Part shown: piece by piece, positions 15,175-23,659 of the stretch
How the letters are laid out: each line of letters starts with the position of its first letter
Position numbering within the stretch: the stretch's first letter is position 1
Source of the DNA: Nocardiopsis trehalosi NBRC 14201
Lineage (GTDB): Bacteria > Actinomycetota > Actinomycetes > Streptosporangiales > Streptosporangiaceae
Assembly (NCBI RefSeq): GCF_001552555.1
Contig: NZ_BCRK01000041.1
Location: 1 to 38,339 of the forward strand
DNA: 38,339 bases
Direction of reading: 5' to 3'
The notes under the pieces: model-generated
The model's input: only the letters and a program-made list of their open reading frames with translations
Told to the model about the DNA's origin: nothing
The model's database searches: none
Program-made: the position numbers and the translations under genes

Positions 15175-16041
15175 ATGACGAACACGCGCAGCGCACCGAA
15201 GGGCGGAGCCGGCGCCCGCGGCCTCGGCCGCCGGGCCGGCGCCGCCGGCCGCCGGGCCGCCCGCAACCCGTGGCTGCTCCGCCTGGCCCGCGTCGGCCTC
15301 GCCGCCAAGGGCCTGCTCTTCCTGATCATCGGCTACCTGGCCGTGCGCATCGCCACCGGCACCGGCGGCGGCGAGCAGGCCGACAACAGCGGCGCCCTGC
15401 AGGTCATCGCGCAGAACACCGGGGGCGCGATCGTGCTGTGGGCGGCGGCCGCCGGCATGGGCGGGCTGGCCGTGTGGCAGGCGACGGTGGCCGTGCTGGG
15501 CGGGCGCTTCGGCGCCCAGGAGCCGCACCGGCGCGCCGCCGCGGGCGGCCGCGCCGTCGTCTACGCGGTGCTGTGCGGCACGATCGTCCACTACCTGCTG
15601 GGCACCGGCGCGCCGCAGTCGCAGGACGCCCAGTCCGAGACGCTGACGGCGCAGCTCATGGCGCTGCCCGCCGGCCGGTTCATCGTCGGCGCGGTCGGCC
15701 TGGGCATGATCGGCGTCGGCCTGGGGCAGGGCTGGCGCGGGATCAGCCGCCGGTTCGAATGGGACCTCGACCTCAGCGGGGCGTCGCGGGCCGCCCGCCG
15801 GACCGTGCGGGTCCTGGGTGTGGTGGGCAACGTGACGTTCTGCGTGGTGATGTCGGCCGCGGGCCTGTTCATCGGCCAGGCGGCGCTCACCTACGACACG
15901 GACCGCGCGCAGGGCCTCGACGGCACGCTGCGCCTCTTCGCCGAGACCCCCGCCGGTCCCCCGCTGCTCTTCGCCGTCGCGGTGGGCGTCATCCTCTACG
16001 GCCTCTACTGCTTCTGCGAGTCCCGCTACGTGAAGGGCTGA
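15175..16041 (+). CDS. DUF1206 membrane protein
   Basis: This is a 288-residue protein starting at ATG 15175-15177 behind GGGGGAAG. A basic leader of about 30 residues is followed by three repeated two-span units. Each unit begins with an 'ARvGlaAKGLLFLIIGYLA'-like segment: ARVGLAAKGLLFLIIGYLAV, then GGRAVVYAVLCGTIVHYLL, then VVGNVTFCVVMSAAGLF. Six transmembrane helices in three pairs with a conserved G-x-x-Y/F pattern define DUF1206, common in Actinobacteria and Cyanobacteria. The function is unknown. The gene is monocistronic, preceded by an 18-bp palindrome and followed by a strong hairpin. Confidence 0.9.
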   Translation: MTNTRSAPKGGAGARGLGRRAGAAGRRAARNPWLLRLARVGLAAKGLLFLIIGYLAVRIATGTGGGEQADNSGALQVIAQNTGGAIVLWAAAAGMGGLAVWQATVAVLGGRFGAQEPHRRAAAGGRAVVYAVLCGTIVHYLLGTGAPQSQDAQSETLTAQLMALPAGRFIVGAVGLGMIGVGLGQGWRGISRRFEWDLDLSGASRAARRTVRVLGVVGNVTFCVVMSAAGLFIGQAALTYDTDRAQGLDGTLRLFAETPAGPPLLFAVAVGVILYGLYCFCESRYVKG

Positions 16042-16075
16042 CCCGCTCCCCCGCCCTCCGCCCGCTCCCCCGCCC
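16042..16075 (+). repeat. Duplicated 15-bp terminator arm
   Basis: CCCGCTCCCCCGCCC occurs at 16042-16056 and again at 16061-16075. Both copies are complementary to the single right arm at 16084-16098, so the RNA can pair either one. Confidence 0.85.
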
Positions 16076-16098
16076 CGGCCGCCGGGCGGGGGAGCGGG
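16061..16098 (+). terminator. 15-bp hairpin terminator after DUF1206 gene
   Basis: Arms 16061-16075 and 16084-16098 pair perfectly over 15 bp with an 8-nt loop, about 20 nt after the stop. A second identical left arm at 16042-16056 offers an alternative stem. There is no T-run. Confidence 0.65.
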
Positions 16099-16112
16099 GC
16101 GCGCGGGGCGGT

Positions 16113-16141
16113 GTGACAACCGGGCCCGGTGTCAGGACAAT
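16113..16141 (+). promoter_or_regulatory. Candidate sigma-70 promoter of tex with palindromic spacer
   Basis: GTGACA (16113-16118) and GACAAT (16136-16141) are separated by exactly 17 bp. They match five and four of six consensus bases. The spacer contains the perfect 12-bp palindrome ACCGGGCCCGGT (16119-16130), a possible regulator site. Transcription would begin about 30 nt before the GTG start at 16180. Confidence 0.5.
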
Positions 16142-16179
16142 GCATCGGTGACCCGGAACCAGAAGGTGGAGCAGCCCCA

Positions 16180-18570
16180 GTGACGACTATCGACCAGCGG
16201 ATCGCCGACGAGCTCGGGGTCCGGGAGCAGCAGGTGACCGCGGCCGTGCGGTTGCTGGACGAGGGATCGACCGTCCCCTTCGTCGCGCGGTACCGCAAAG
16301 AGGCGACCGGCGGGCTGGACGACGCCCAGCTGCGCACCCTGGAGGAGCGCCTGCGCTACCTGCGCGAGCTGGAGGAGCGGCGCTCCGCGGTGCTGGAGTC
16401 CATCCGCTCGCAGGGCCGGCTGGACGACGCCCTGGAGGCGCGGATCAACGCCGCCGACTCCAAGGCGCGGCTGGAGGACATCTACCTGCCGTTCAAGCCC
16501 AAGCGGCGCACCAAGGCGCAGATCGCGCGCGAGGCCGGCCTGGAGCCGCTGGCCGACCTGCTGCTGGCCGACCCCGGCCGCGACCCCCAGGCCGAGGCCG
16601 CCGCCCACGTCGACCCGGAGAAGGGCGTGGCCGACACCGCCGCCGCGCTCGACGGCGCCCGCGCGATCCTCGTGGAGCGGTTCACCGAGGACGCCGACCT
16701 GGTCGGCGAGCTGCGCGAGCGCATGTGGGCGCGCGGCCGCCTGGTGTCCCGGGTGCGCGAGGGCCGCGAGGAGGACGGCGCCAAGTTCGCCGACTACTTC
16801 GACTTCGCCGAGGCGTTCACCGACCTGCCCTCCCACCGGGTGCTCGCGATGTTCCGCGGCGAGAAGGAGGAGGTCCTCACCCTCACCCTGGAGCCGGAGG
16901 AGCCGCCCTCGGGCCCCGCCGCCGAGGTGACCGGGCCGAGCGACTACGAGCGCACGATCGCCGGCCACTTCGGCATCGCCGACCGGGGCCGCCCCGCCGA
17001 CCGGTGGCTGCTCGACACCGTCCGCTGGGCGTGGCGCACGCGGGTGTCGGTGCGGCTCGACATCGACCTGCGGATGCGCATGTGGCAGCGGGCCGAGGAC
17101 GACGGCGTCGGCGTGTTCGCCGCCAACCTGCGCGACCTGCTGCTGGCCGCGCCCGCCGGCGCCCGGCCCACCCTCGGGCTCGACCCGGGGCTGCGCACCG
17201 GGGTGAAGGTGGCGGTGGTCGACGGCACCGGCAAGGTGGTGGCCACCGACACCGTCTACCCGCACGCCCCGCAGCGCAAGTGGGACGCCGCGCTGGCCGT
17301 GCTGGGCCGGCTGGCCCGCGCGCACGCCGTGGAGCTCATCGCCATCGGCAACGGCACCGCCTCGCGCGAGACCGACCGGCTGGCCGGGGAGCTGGTCAAG
17401 CTGCACCCCGAGCTGAAGCTGACCAAGGTCATGGTGTCGGAGGCGGGCGCGTCGGTGTACTCGGCGTCGGCCTACGCCTCCCAGGAGCTGCCCGACCTGG
17501 ACGTGTCCCTGCGCGGCGCGGTGTCGATCGCCCGCCGGCTCCAGGACCCGCTGGCCGAGCTGGTGAAGATCGACCCCAAGTCGATCGGGGTGGGCCAGTA
17601 CCAGCACGACCTCGCCGAGGCCAAGCTGTCGCGGTCCCTGGACACCGTGGTCGAGGACTGCGTGAACGCGGTCGGGGTCGACGTGAACACCGCGTCGGCG
17701 CCGCTGCTGACCCGGGTGTCGGGCATCAGCCCGGGGCTGGCGCAGAACATCGTGGAGCACCGCGACGCCAACGGCCCGTTCCGCACCCGCACCGCGCTGA
17801 AGGAGGTGCCCCGGCTCGGCCCGAAGGCGTTCGAGCAGTGCGCCGGGTTCCTGCGCATCCCCGGCGGCGACGACCCGCTGGACTCCTCCAGCGTCCACCC
17901 GGAGGCCTACCCGGTGGTGCGCCGCATCCTGGACACGGCCGGCACCGGCCTGCCCGCGCTGATCGGCAACGGCTCGGTGCTGCGCGCGCTGCGGCCCCGC
18001 GACTTCGTCGACGACGTGTTCGGCCTGCCCACGGTGACCGACATCCTGCGCGAGCTGGAGAAGCCCGGCCGCGACCCGCGGCCCGCGTTCACCACCGCCG
18101 CGTTCCGGGAGGGCGTGGAGACGCTGGCCGACCTGGAGCGGGGGATGGTGCTGGAGGGGGTCATCACCAACGTGGCCGCGTTCGGCGCGTTCGTGGACGT
18201 GGGCGTCCACCAGGACGGGCTCGTGCACGTGTCGGCGCTGGCGCGGACCTTCGTCAAGGACCCGCGCGACGTGGTCAAGCCCGGCGACATCGTCCGGGTC
18301 AAGGTGATGGACGTCGACACCCGCCGCAAGCGGATCTCGCTCAGCATGCGCCTGGACGACGAGCCGGAGGGCGCGCCCGCCGAGGGCGGGGCCCCGCGCG
18401 GCGAACGGGCCGACCGCGGCCGGCGCGGCGGGGAGCGCGGCGGCGGACGCGGCCGCGAGCGCGGCGGCCAGGGCGGTCGCGGCGACCGGGGCGGGCGCGC
18501 GGACGCCCCCGCCGGCGGCGCCATGGCCGACGCGCTGCGCCGGGCCGGCCTCGACACCGGCCGGGGCTGA
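16180..18570 (+). CDS. tex: Tex family RNA-binding transcriptional accessory protein
   Basis: This is a 796-residue protein. I chose GTG 16180-16182 ([12 protein letters not shown]), with GGTGGAG upstream, because Tex proteins start just before this helix. Order of domains: the helical Tex N-terminus with the signature [19 protein letters not shown], the YqgF/RNase H-like domain ([20 protein letters not shown]), the helix-hairpin-helix region with [18 protein letters not shown], and an S1 RNA-binding domain at about 657-728 ([16 protein letters not shown]). The tail is rich in Arg-Gly-Gly repeats, which favour RNA binding. Tex proteins associate with RNA and transcription complexes and influence expression broadly. 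The length is normal for actinomycetes. The gene is monocistronic, with its own promoter and a textbook terminator. Confidence 0.95.
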   Translation: MTTIDQRIADELGVREQQVTAAVRLLDEGSTVPFVARYRKEATGGLDDAQLRTLEERLRYLRELEERRSAVLESIRSQGRLDDALEARINAADSKARLEDIYLPFKPKRRTKAQIAREAGLEPLADLLLADPGRDPQAEAAAHVDPEKGVADTAAALDGARAILVERFTEDADLVGELRERMWARGRLVSRVREGREEDGAKFADYFDFAEAFTDLPSHRVLAMFRGEKEEVLTLTLEPEEPPSGPAAEVTGPSDYERTIAGHFGIADRGRPADRWLLDTVRWAWRTRVSVRLDIDLRMRMWQRAEDDGVGVFAANLRDLLLAAPAGARPTLGLDPGLRTGVKVAVVDGTGKVVATDTVYPHAPQRKWDAALAVLGRLARAHAVELIAIGNGTASRETDRLAGELVKLHPELKLTKVMVSEAGASVYSASAYASQELPDLDVSLRGAVSIARRLQDPLAELVKIDPKSIGVGQYQHDLAEAKLSRSLDTVVEDCVNAVGVDVNTASAPLLTRVSGISPGLAQNIVEHRDANGPFRTRTALKEVPRLGPKAFEQCAGFLRIPGGDDPLDSSSVHPEAYPVVRRILDTAGTGLPALIGNGSVLRALRPRDFVDDVFGLPTVTDILRELEKPGRDPRPAFTTAAFREGVETLADLERGMVLEGVITNVAAFGAFVDVGVHQDGLVHVSALARTFVKDPRDVVKPGDIVRVKVMDVDTRRKRISLSMRLDDEPEGAPAEGGAPRGERADRGRRGGERGGGRGRERGGQGGRGDRGGRADAPAGGAMADALRRAGLDTGRG

Positions 18571-18584
18571 CCCCACCGGCCGGG

Positions 18585-18633
18585 GGCCGGGGGTCGGGGC
18601 GGGCCGCGGTCCGCCCCGACCCCCGGCCTTTTT
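18585..18633 (+). terminator. Rho-independent terminator of tex
   Basis: A perfect 18-bp stem (18585-18602 with 18611-18628), 8-nt loop and TTTTT at 18629-18633. This is the best canonical terminator in the window. Confidence 0.93.
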
Positions 18634-18661
18634 ACTTCCGCCCCCTTGCGTCCGGCCGCTT

Positions 18662-18677
18662 TGAGTACCCGTACTCA
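18662..18677. promoter_or_regulatory. TGAGTAC-CC-GTACTCA inverted repeat (candidate operator)
   Basis: Perfect 7-bp arms with a 2-bp spacer lie 69 bp upstream of the DUF2157 start. A loose TTGCGT (18646-18651) would place the repeat over the -10 region, as expected for a repressor site. The short, AT-containing dyad stands out in this GC-rich context. Confidence 0.45.
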
Positions 18678-18745
18678 GGCGCGCTCCGCCGGTCCGCGGT
18701 GCAATGGGGTGGACGGATCACCAGACGACGGAGGAGGCGGTACCG

Positions 18746-19741
18746 GTGGCATCGAACGGCGCCCGGACGGGCACCCCGGAGGAGGCGGCGCTGCGCGGCC
18801 TGGTCGAACGCGGGGTGGTGTCGCCGGAGCAGGCCGCGGCGGTGCTCGACGCGCTGCGCGCGGCCCGGCCCGACCGCCCCGGGGCGCGCTGGGCGGAGAT
18901 CGTGGGCTACGTCGGCGGCGGCCTGGTGCTCGCCGGGGCGGCCGCCCTGGTGGCGACCTCGTGGGACGTGCTGTCCGAGACGATGCAGGTGGTGCTGCTG
19001 GCCGCCGTCGCGGTCGCCGCGCTCGGCGGCGCGCTGGTGATGGCGGGCGGCCCCGGGGCCCTGCGGGGGCGGGCCCACCGGGTGCCGGACGTGCGGCGGC
19101 GCGTCGCCGGGACGCTGAGCGCGGTGGCCGCCGCGGCGACCGCGCTGGCCGTGGGGGTCGGGTTCGACGCCGATCCGCCGATCGGGGCGTTCGCCGCCGG
19201 GCTGGTGGTGGCGGCGGCCGGGTACGCCCTGCTGCCGTCGGCGGTGGGCCTGGTGGCGTCGTGGGTGCTCGGCTGGCTGCTGGTGGGCTCGGTCGTGGGC
19301 GAGGCGGTCGGTTCCCTCCCCGAGACCGAGGTGGGGCTGCCGCTCGGCCTGGCCCTGATCGCGAACGGGCTGGGGTGGGCGGCGCTCGGCGCGTCGGGCG
19401 TGCTGGCGCACCGCCGCCTCGCGCTGGGGCTCGGCGCCGGCCTGGCCCTGGCGGGCGCGCACATGCCCACGTTCTGGGGCGGCGAGACCGCCTGGGGGTA
19501 CGGGCTGACCCTGGCCGTCGCGGCGGCCTGCCTGGCCGCCTACCGGTGGGAGCCCGCCGGGGTGCTGCTGGTGTTCGGCGTCCTGGGGATCACCGTGGCG
19601 GTGCCCGAGGCCGTGTGGGACCTCACCGACGGCGCCGTGACGGTGGCGGCGGTGCTGCTGCTGGCGGGCGCGATCCTGCTGGTCGCGAGCTGGACGGGGG
19701 TGCGGCTGCACCGCGGCCGGCGCCCCGCCGGGACCGGCTGA
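18746..19741 (+). CDS. DUF2157 membrane protein
   Basis: This is a 331-residue protein. GTG 18746-18748 (VASNGARTGTPEE) is chosen because GGAGGAGG lies 8-9 bases before it, although the frame is open to an ATG at 18704. Residues of about 10-50 are a soluble helical domain (LRGLVERGVVSPEQAAAVLDAL), the N-terminal part that defines DUF2157. About ten transmembrane spans follow, starting with AEIVGYVGGGLVLAGAAALV. The function of the family is unknown. The N-terminal 'short helical domain plus membrane' layout resembles other actinomycete envelope proteins. The gene is monocistronic, with a candidate operator upstream and hairpins after the stop. Confidence 0.85.
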   Translation: MASNGARTGTPEEAALRGLVERGVVSPEQAAAVLDALRAARPDRPGARWAEIVGYVGGGLVLAGAAALVATSWDVLSETMQVVLLAAVAVAALGGALVMAGGPGALRGRAHRVPDVRRRVAGTLSAVAAAATALAVGVGFDADPPIGAFAAGLVVAAAGYALLPSAVGLVASWVLGWLLVGSVVGEAVGSLPETEVGLPLGLALIANGLGWAALGASGVLAHRRLALGLGAGLALAGAHMPTFWGGETAWGYGLTLAVAAACLAAYRWEPAGVLLVFGVLGITVAVPEAVWDLTDGAVTVAAVLLLAGAILLVASWTGVRLHRGRRPAGTG

Positions 19742-19753
19742 CCGGCGGCCGCG

Positions 19754-19770
19754 GGCGGCCCGGGGCCGCC
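19754..19770 (+). terminator. Hairpin after DUF2157 gene
   Basis: GGCGGCC (19754-19760) pairs with GGCCGCC (19764-19770). An alternative 9-bp pairing of 19742-19750 with 19764-19772 also exists. It begins within 13 nt of the stop. Confidence 0.35.
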
Positions 19771-19891
19771 GGACCCGGGGACGGACCCGGGCGGCGGTAC
19801 GGCCTCCCGAACGCGGTGCCGCTCCCGCCGGCCCGGTCCGGTCCGAAGGGCCTGGGAACAGGCCGGACGATCGAGGTGCGGCGGGTGGAGG

Positions 19892-19916
19892 CGGGCCGCC
19901 GCGGGGCGGCGGCCCG
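19892..19916 (-). terminator. Hairpin terminator after the desaturase gene
   Basis: Perfect 11-bp stem (19892-19902 with 19906-19916) and loop GGG, 6 nt past the minus-strand stop at 19923. Confidence 0.5.
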
Positions 19917-19922
19917 GCCGGG

Positions 19923-21023
19923 TCACGCGGCGGCGCGGCGGCGCAGCGGGGCGCCGACCCGGTGCATGTAGGTGAGGGCCTCGGCGTGCGAGCGCACGAA
20001 ACCCGTCTCGTGGTAGGGCACGCCGATCTCGGCGCAGTAGGCGCGTACGATCGTCCGCGCCCGGCCCAGGTGGGGCGACGGCATGCTCGGGAACAGGTGG
20101 TGCTCGATCTGGTAGTTGAGCCCGCCCAAGGCGACGTCGGTGAACCGGCCGCCGACCACGTTGCGCGAGGTGAGGACCTGCTTGCGGAGGAAGTCGAGCC
20201 GGTCCTCCCCGGTGACGGTGGGCATGCCCTTGTGGTTGGGGGCGAAGATGGTGCCGAGGTAGACCCCGAACAGTCCCTGGTGGACGGCGAGGAAGACCAG
20301 CGCCTTGCCGGGTGAGAGCACGGTGAACAGGGCGCCGAGGTAGAGCGCGAAGTGCGCGAAGAGCAGCACCCCCTCCAGCACGGGGCGCCGGGTCGAGCGG
20401 CGGAACAGCGACCGCACGCTCTGCACGTGCAGGTTCATGCCCTCCAGCAGGAGCAGCGGGTAGAACAGCCACGCCTGCCACCCGCCGAGGATGCGGGCGA
20501 CGCCCTTGGCCTCGCGGGCCTGGCCCTCCGACCAGACGAGCAGGTCGGGGGCGACGTCGGGATCGAGGTCCTCGTGGTTGGGGTTGGCGTGGTGGCGGGT
20601 GTGCTTGTCCTGCCACCAGCCGTAGCCCATGCCGATGCCGAGGTTGCCGAGGACACGGCCGACGGCCTCGCTGGGGCGGCGGGTGCGGAACACCTGGCGG
20701 TGGGCGAGGTCGTGGGCGGCGAGCCCGACCTGGCCGAACACTGCGGCCAGGAAGACGGCCACGGCGAGCTGCCACCAGGAGTCGCCGATCAGGGCGAACG
20801 CCGTCCACCCGCCGATCAGGGCCAGGCCGAGCAGGGTGAACCGGACGACGTAGTAGCCGGGCCGGCGCTCCATCAGCCCGGCGTCGGCGATCCGCCGGGA
20901 CAGCTGCGAGTAGTCGCTGCCGCGCTTCCCGCCGGACTCGCGCTGCTCGCGGATCGCGGAGGCGGCGGCCTCCGCTCCCCCGGAGGCGTACCCCGTGTCG
21001 TTCGGGCCGATCACTGTGGCCAT
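19923..21023 (-). CDS. Membrane fatty-acid (acyl-CoA) desaturase
   Basis: This is a 366-residue protein starting at ATG 21023-21021 with GAGGGGGC upstream. The three histidine boxes of membrane desaturases are present at the right spacing: HDLAH (104-108), HTRHH (141-145) and QIEHH (305-309). Hydrophobic pairs of spans lie at about 60-100 and 182-255. The Q-x-x-H-H third box and HTRHHANPNHEDLDPD block place it with actinobacterial acyl-CoA/linoleoyl-type desaturases such as mycobacterial DesA3. They introduce a double bond with O2 and reducing power from a separate ferredoxin or oxidoreductase, none of which is encoded here. It lies 203 bp downstream of the threonate operon on the same strand but probably has its own promoter. 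Confidence 0.9.
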   Translation of the reverse strand: MATVIGPNDTGYASGGAEAAASAIREQRESGGKRGSDYSQLSRRIADAGLMERRPGYYVVRFTLLGLALIGGWTAFALIGDSWWQLAVAVFLAAVFGQVGLAAHDLAHRQVFRTRRPSEAVGRVLGNLGIGMGYGWWQDKHTRHHANPNHEDLDPDVAPDLLVWSEGQAREAKGVARILGGWQAWLFYPLLLLEGMNLHVQSVRSLFRRSTRRPVLEGVLLFAHFALYLGALFTVLSPGKALVFLAVHQGLFGVYLGTIFAPNHKGMPTVTGEDRLDFLRKQVLTSRNVVGGRFTDVALGGLNYQIEHHLFPSMPSPHLGRARTIVRAYCAEIGVPYHETGFVRSHAEALTYMHRVGAPLRRRAAA

Positions 21024-21123
21024 TCGGGCCCCCTCAGGTCGGGTGCCGCCCGGGCGGTTCCCGTGGCGGCCGTGCTGGGCTGTGGAACGGTCGGCTTCGC
21101 CGCCGTCTCCGGCCCGTGCCCTC

Positions 21124-21129
21124 AATCTA
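21124..21129 (-). promoter_or_regulatory. Possible -10 element of the desaturase gene
   Basis: TAGATT on the minus strand (21129-21124) fits TANNNT. The -35 at 17 bp (TCGCCG) is poor. Two small palindromes, GGTGCGCGCACC (21178-21189) and CCCCTAGGGG (21190-21199), lie side by side upstream and could be an operator or the end of the pdxA2 transcript. Confidence 0.3.
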
Positions 21130-21226
21130 GGCGCGGACCGGAGGCGCGGCGATGGCGTCCGCACACCGGTGCGCGGTGGTGCGCGCACCCCCCTAGGGGC
21201 TGCTACCCGGAATCAAGGCGTCTGTG

Positions 21227-22249
21227 TCAGCCACCGTACTCGGCGCGGATGCGGTCGGCGAACCGGGCGAAATCAGCCCCGTGCAGGAACGCGGACCGCA
21301 TGGTGCCCGGGTCGGCCACGCCCTGGCCCGCGATGTCGAACGCGGTGCCGTGGTCGACCGAGGTGCGCAGGATGGGCAGGCCGACGGTGACCGAGATGGT
21401 GCCGTCGAAGTCGTAGGTCTTCGCGGCGATGTGGCCCTGGTCGTGGTACTGCGAAAGTACCCCGTCGAAGCGGCCCTGGAGGAGCTGGTGGAACACCGAG
21501 TCGGCGGGCACGGGGCCGGAGACGTCGGCGCCCCCGGCGCGGGCGCGCTCGACCGCGGGGGCGAGGTGGCTGATCTCCTCGTCGCCGAACGCCCCGTTCT
21601 CGCCGCCGTGCGGGTTGATGGCGGCGACGGCGAGGCGGGGGCTGTCGTGGCCGAACACGCGCAGCGCGGTCAGCGCCTCCTCGATCGCGGCGACCTGCTG
21701 GTCGGCGCTCACCTGGTCGAGGGCCTTGCGCAGCGAGACGTGGCGGGTGGCGAAGAAGATCTTCTTGCCGCGGACGACGAACATGGTGTTCTGCCGGGTG
21801 ACGCCGGTGAGGGCGCCCAGCATCTCGGTGTGCCCGAGGTGCTCGCTGCCCGCCGCCCAGATCGCCTCCTTGTTGATCGGACCGGTGACGATGCCGGCGA
21901 CCCGCCCGTCCATGGCGGCGCGGGTGGCGACCTCGATGGCGCGGACGGCGGCGGCGCCGGCGCGCGCGTCGACGGTGCCCCACGGCAGCTCGGTGTCGCC
22001 AAGGGCGCCGATGTCGAAGCAGTCGATGGTGCCCGGGGCCTCCTCGGGCAGATCCCAGGTGTCGACGGCGCGGACGGCCACGTCGAGGCCGCACACGGCG
22101 GCGGCGCGCCGCAGCACCGCGGGGTCGGCGACGACGACGCCGCGGGCGGGGGCCGCGTCGCCGATCCTGGCGAGGGTGCGCACGGTGATCTCGGGGCCGA
22201 TTCCGACCGGGTCACCGACGGTGACGGCCAGGGTCGGGCGTTCGGTCAT
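21227..22249 (-). CDS. pdxA2: PdxA2-type 4-phospho-D-threonate/erythronate dehydrogenase
   Basis: This is a 340-residue protein of the PdxA superfamily starting at ATG 22249-22247 behind GGGAGGAAAC. Diagnostic blocks are VTVGDPVGIGPEI, VTGPINKEAIWAAG, GHTEMLGAL, AAINPHGGENGAFGDEE, SQYHDQGHIAAKTYDF and VDHGTAFDIAG. The histidines of the second to fifth blocks bind the divalent metal. PdxA itself oxidises 4-phospho-hydroxythreonine in vitamin B6 synthesis. The adjoining four-carbon acid sugar kinase, GntP permease and DeoR regulator instead identify this as the PdxA2 catabolic form, which oxidises D-threonate 4-phosphate (or D-erythronate 4-phosphate). The product decarboxylates to DHAP. It is the last gene of the operon, 56 bp after the kinase. 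Confidence 0.86.
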   Translation of the reverse strand: MTERPTLAVTVGDPVGIGPEITVRTLARIGDAAPARGVVVADPAVLRRAAAVCGLDVAVRAVDTWDLPEEAPGTIDCFDIGALGDTELPWGTVDARAGAAAVRAIEVATRAAMDGRVAGIVTGPINKEAIWAAGSEHLGHTEMLGALTGVTRQNTMFVVRGKKIFFATRHVSLRKALDQVSADQQVAAIEEALTALRVFGHDSPRLAVAAINPHGGENGAFGDEEISHLAPAVERARAGGADVSGPVPADSVFHQLLQGRFDGVLSQYHDQGHIAAKTYDFDGTISVTVGLPILRTSVDHGTAFDIAGQGVADPGTMRSAFLHGADFARFADRIRAEYGG

Positions 22250-22305
22250 GTCGGGTTTCCTCCCAATTGGTGGGCGCCGCCCGGCGGCGGCGCGGGGGCG
22301 GCCTC

Positions 22306-23649
22306 TCAGCGGGGCGGCCGGAGGCCGAGGGGCAGGACGTGTTCGGAGACCTCGGCGGGGACGGTGCGCGTGCGCGCCCGCACGGCGCGCCGCAGCTTGC
22401 CCAGGCACTCCACGAGGGTGGTGTCGTCCCCGACGAGGCCGCCCTTGGTGACGGCGGGGGTGCCGTCGAGCGGTCCGCCGGTGAGCTGGCCGTGCACGGC
22501 CAGCGGGACGACCTCACCGCCCACCTCGAAGGCGTGCGCCCCGAGCGCGTCGAGGACGGCGGAGGTGACGTCGCCGCCGCTGGTGTAGAGGCCGCTGGGC
22601 GCGGTGGGGGCGCCGTGGACGGCCTCGGTGACGAGCGCGGCGAGGGCGGCGGGCAGCCGCCGTTTGGCGTCGGGCGGCAGGTCGACCACGTCGCGGGCCG
22701 ACCCGGCCGTGCGGACCACGACCAGCTCGGGGAAGACGGCCGTGGCGAGGTGGCCGGCGAGGTCGCGCAGGAGCGCGGCCCGGTGGCCGGGGTCGCCTCC
22801 GGCCAGCAGCGCCGCGTCGACCTCGACGAACCGGACGGGGCCGGTGCGGGCGACCGCGTCGACCTGGCGGCGGGTCAGCTCGGTGGCGCTGCCGACGACC
22901 GCGAGCAGCGGGCCGGCCGCCGCCGCGCGGCCGCGCAGCCGCAGCGCGTCCGCGAGCAGCGCGCCCGCCGGTCCGGGGTCGACCGCCACCCACACGGTGC
23001 CGTCGCGGCGGTGGACCTCGGCGGCCGCCTCGGCGATGTCGGCGAGGTGCTGCTCGGTGAGGGCGTCGCAGAGCACGATGGGTTCGTCCCCCGCCGCCAG
23101 GGCGGTTCCGAGGACGCCCTGGGTGACCTGGCGGATCGGCACGTGCCGGACGGCGAGGCTCGTCTGGCGGGCGGCGATGTCGGCGACGACGCTGGTGCTC
23201 ATGGGGCTGAGCGGGTCGAACGCCAGCTCGCTGCGCTCCAGCGGGACGCCGTCGAGGAGCTGCACCCCGTCGACGGTGACCCGGCCCGACGCGGGGAACG
23301 CCGGGGCGAACAGGGCCCGCACCGGGGTGGTGGCGGGCACGCGGTCGCGGACCGCGCGCCACGCCGCCTCCAGTTCGGCGCCGATGTTGCCGCGCAGGGT
23401 GGTGTCGGTGCGCTTGACCACGAGCCCCACCGGCCAGACCGCCTCGATCACGTCGGTGACGAGGTCGGCGGCCTGGGCCGGCGGCAGGTGGCGGCTGTCG
23501 AGGTTGGCGACGACGACGTCGTAGTCCCCGGCGGCCCGGGTGACGTGTTCGGGTGTCACCGTGGCCACCCGCATCCCGGACCGGGCGAAGCGGGCGCCGG
23601 TGGCGTTGGCGCCGGTGAGGTCGTCGGCGACGACGAGGACCTGGGCCAC
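22306..23649 (-). CDS. dtnK: Four-carbon acid sugar kinase (D-threonate kinase-like)
   Basis: This 447-residue protein, formerly the DUF1537 family, starts at ATG 23649-23647. The N-terminal domain has VLVVADDLTGANATGARFA and VVKRTDTTLRGNIGAEL, which are the substrate-binding blocks. The C-terminal nucleotide-binding domain has LYTSGGDVTSAVLDALGA and PLAVHGQLTGG, then VTKGGLVGDDTTL near the end. The family phosphorylates four-carbon sugar acids with ATP. Partnered with PdxA2 it is expected to be D-threonate 4-kinase (DtnK), or an erythronate kinase. The exact stereochemistry cannot be read from sequence, so the symbol is by context. It begins 11 bp after the GntP gene stop, which is tight operon spacing. 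Confidence 0.85.
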   Translation of the reverse strand: MAQVLVVADDLTGANATGARFARSGMRVATVTPEHVTRAAGDYDVVVANLDSRHLPPAQAADLVTDVIEAVWPVGLVVKRTDTTLRGNIGAELEAAWRAVRDRVPATTPVRALFAPAFPASGRVTVDGVQLLDGVPLERSELAFDPLSPMSTSVVADIAARQTSLAVRHVPIRQVTQGVLGTALAAGDEPIVLCDALTEQHLADIAEAAAEVHRRDGTVWVAVDPGPAGALLADALRLRGRAAAAGPLLAVVGSATELTRRQVDAVARTGPVRFVEVDAALLAGGDPGHRAALLRDLAGHLATAVFPELVVVRTAGSARDVVDLPPDAKRRLPAALAALVTEAVHGAPTAPSGLYTSGGDVTSAVLDALGAHAFEVGGEVVPLAVHGQLTGGPLDGTPAVTKGGLVGDDTTLVECLGKLRRAVRARTRTVPAEVSEHVLPLGLRPPR

Positions 23650-23659
23650 GGAGTCCCTC

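Noticed and set aside
16132-18576. Open frame of 814 codons antisense to tex
   Set aside because: Same shadow effect. Tex on the plus strand has every family block, promoter and terminator.
21227-22249. Vitamin B6 biosynthetic PdxA
   Set aside because: The sequence family fits, but the operon context (four-carbon acid kinase, GntP, DeoR) indicates the catabolic PdxA2 role. Actinomycetes generally make B6 by PdxS/PdxT.
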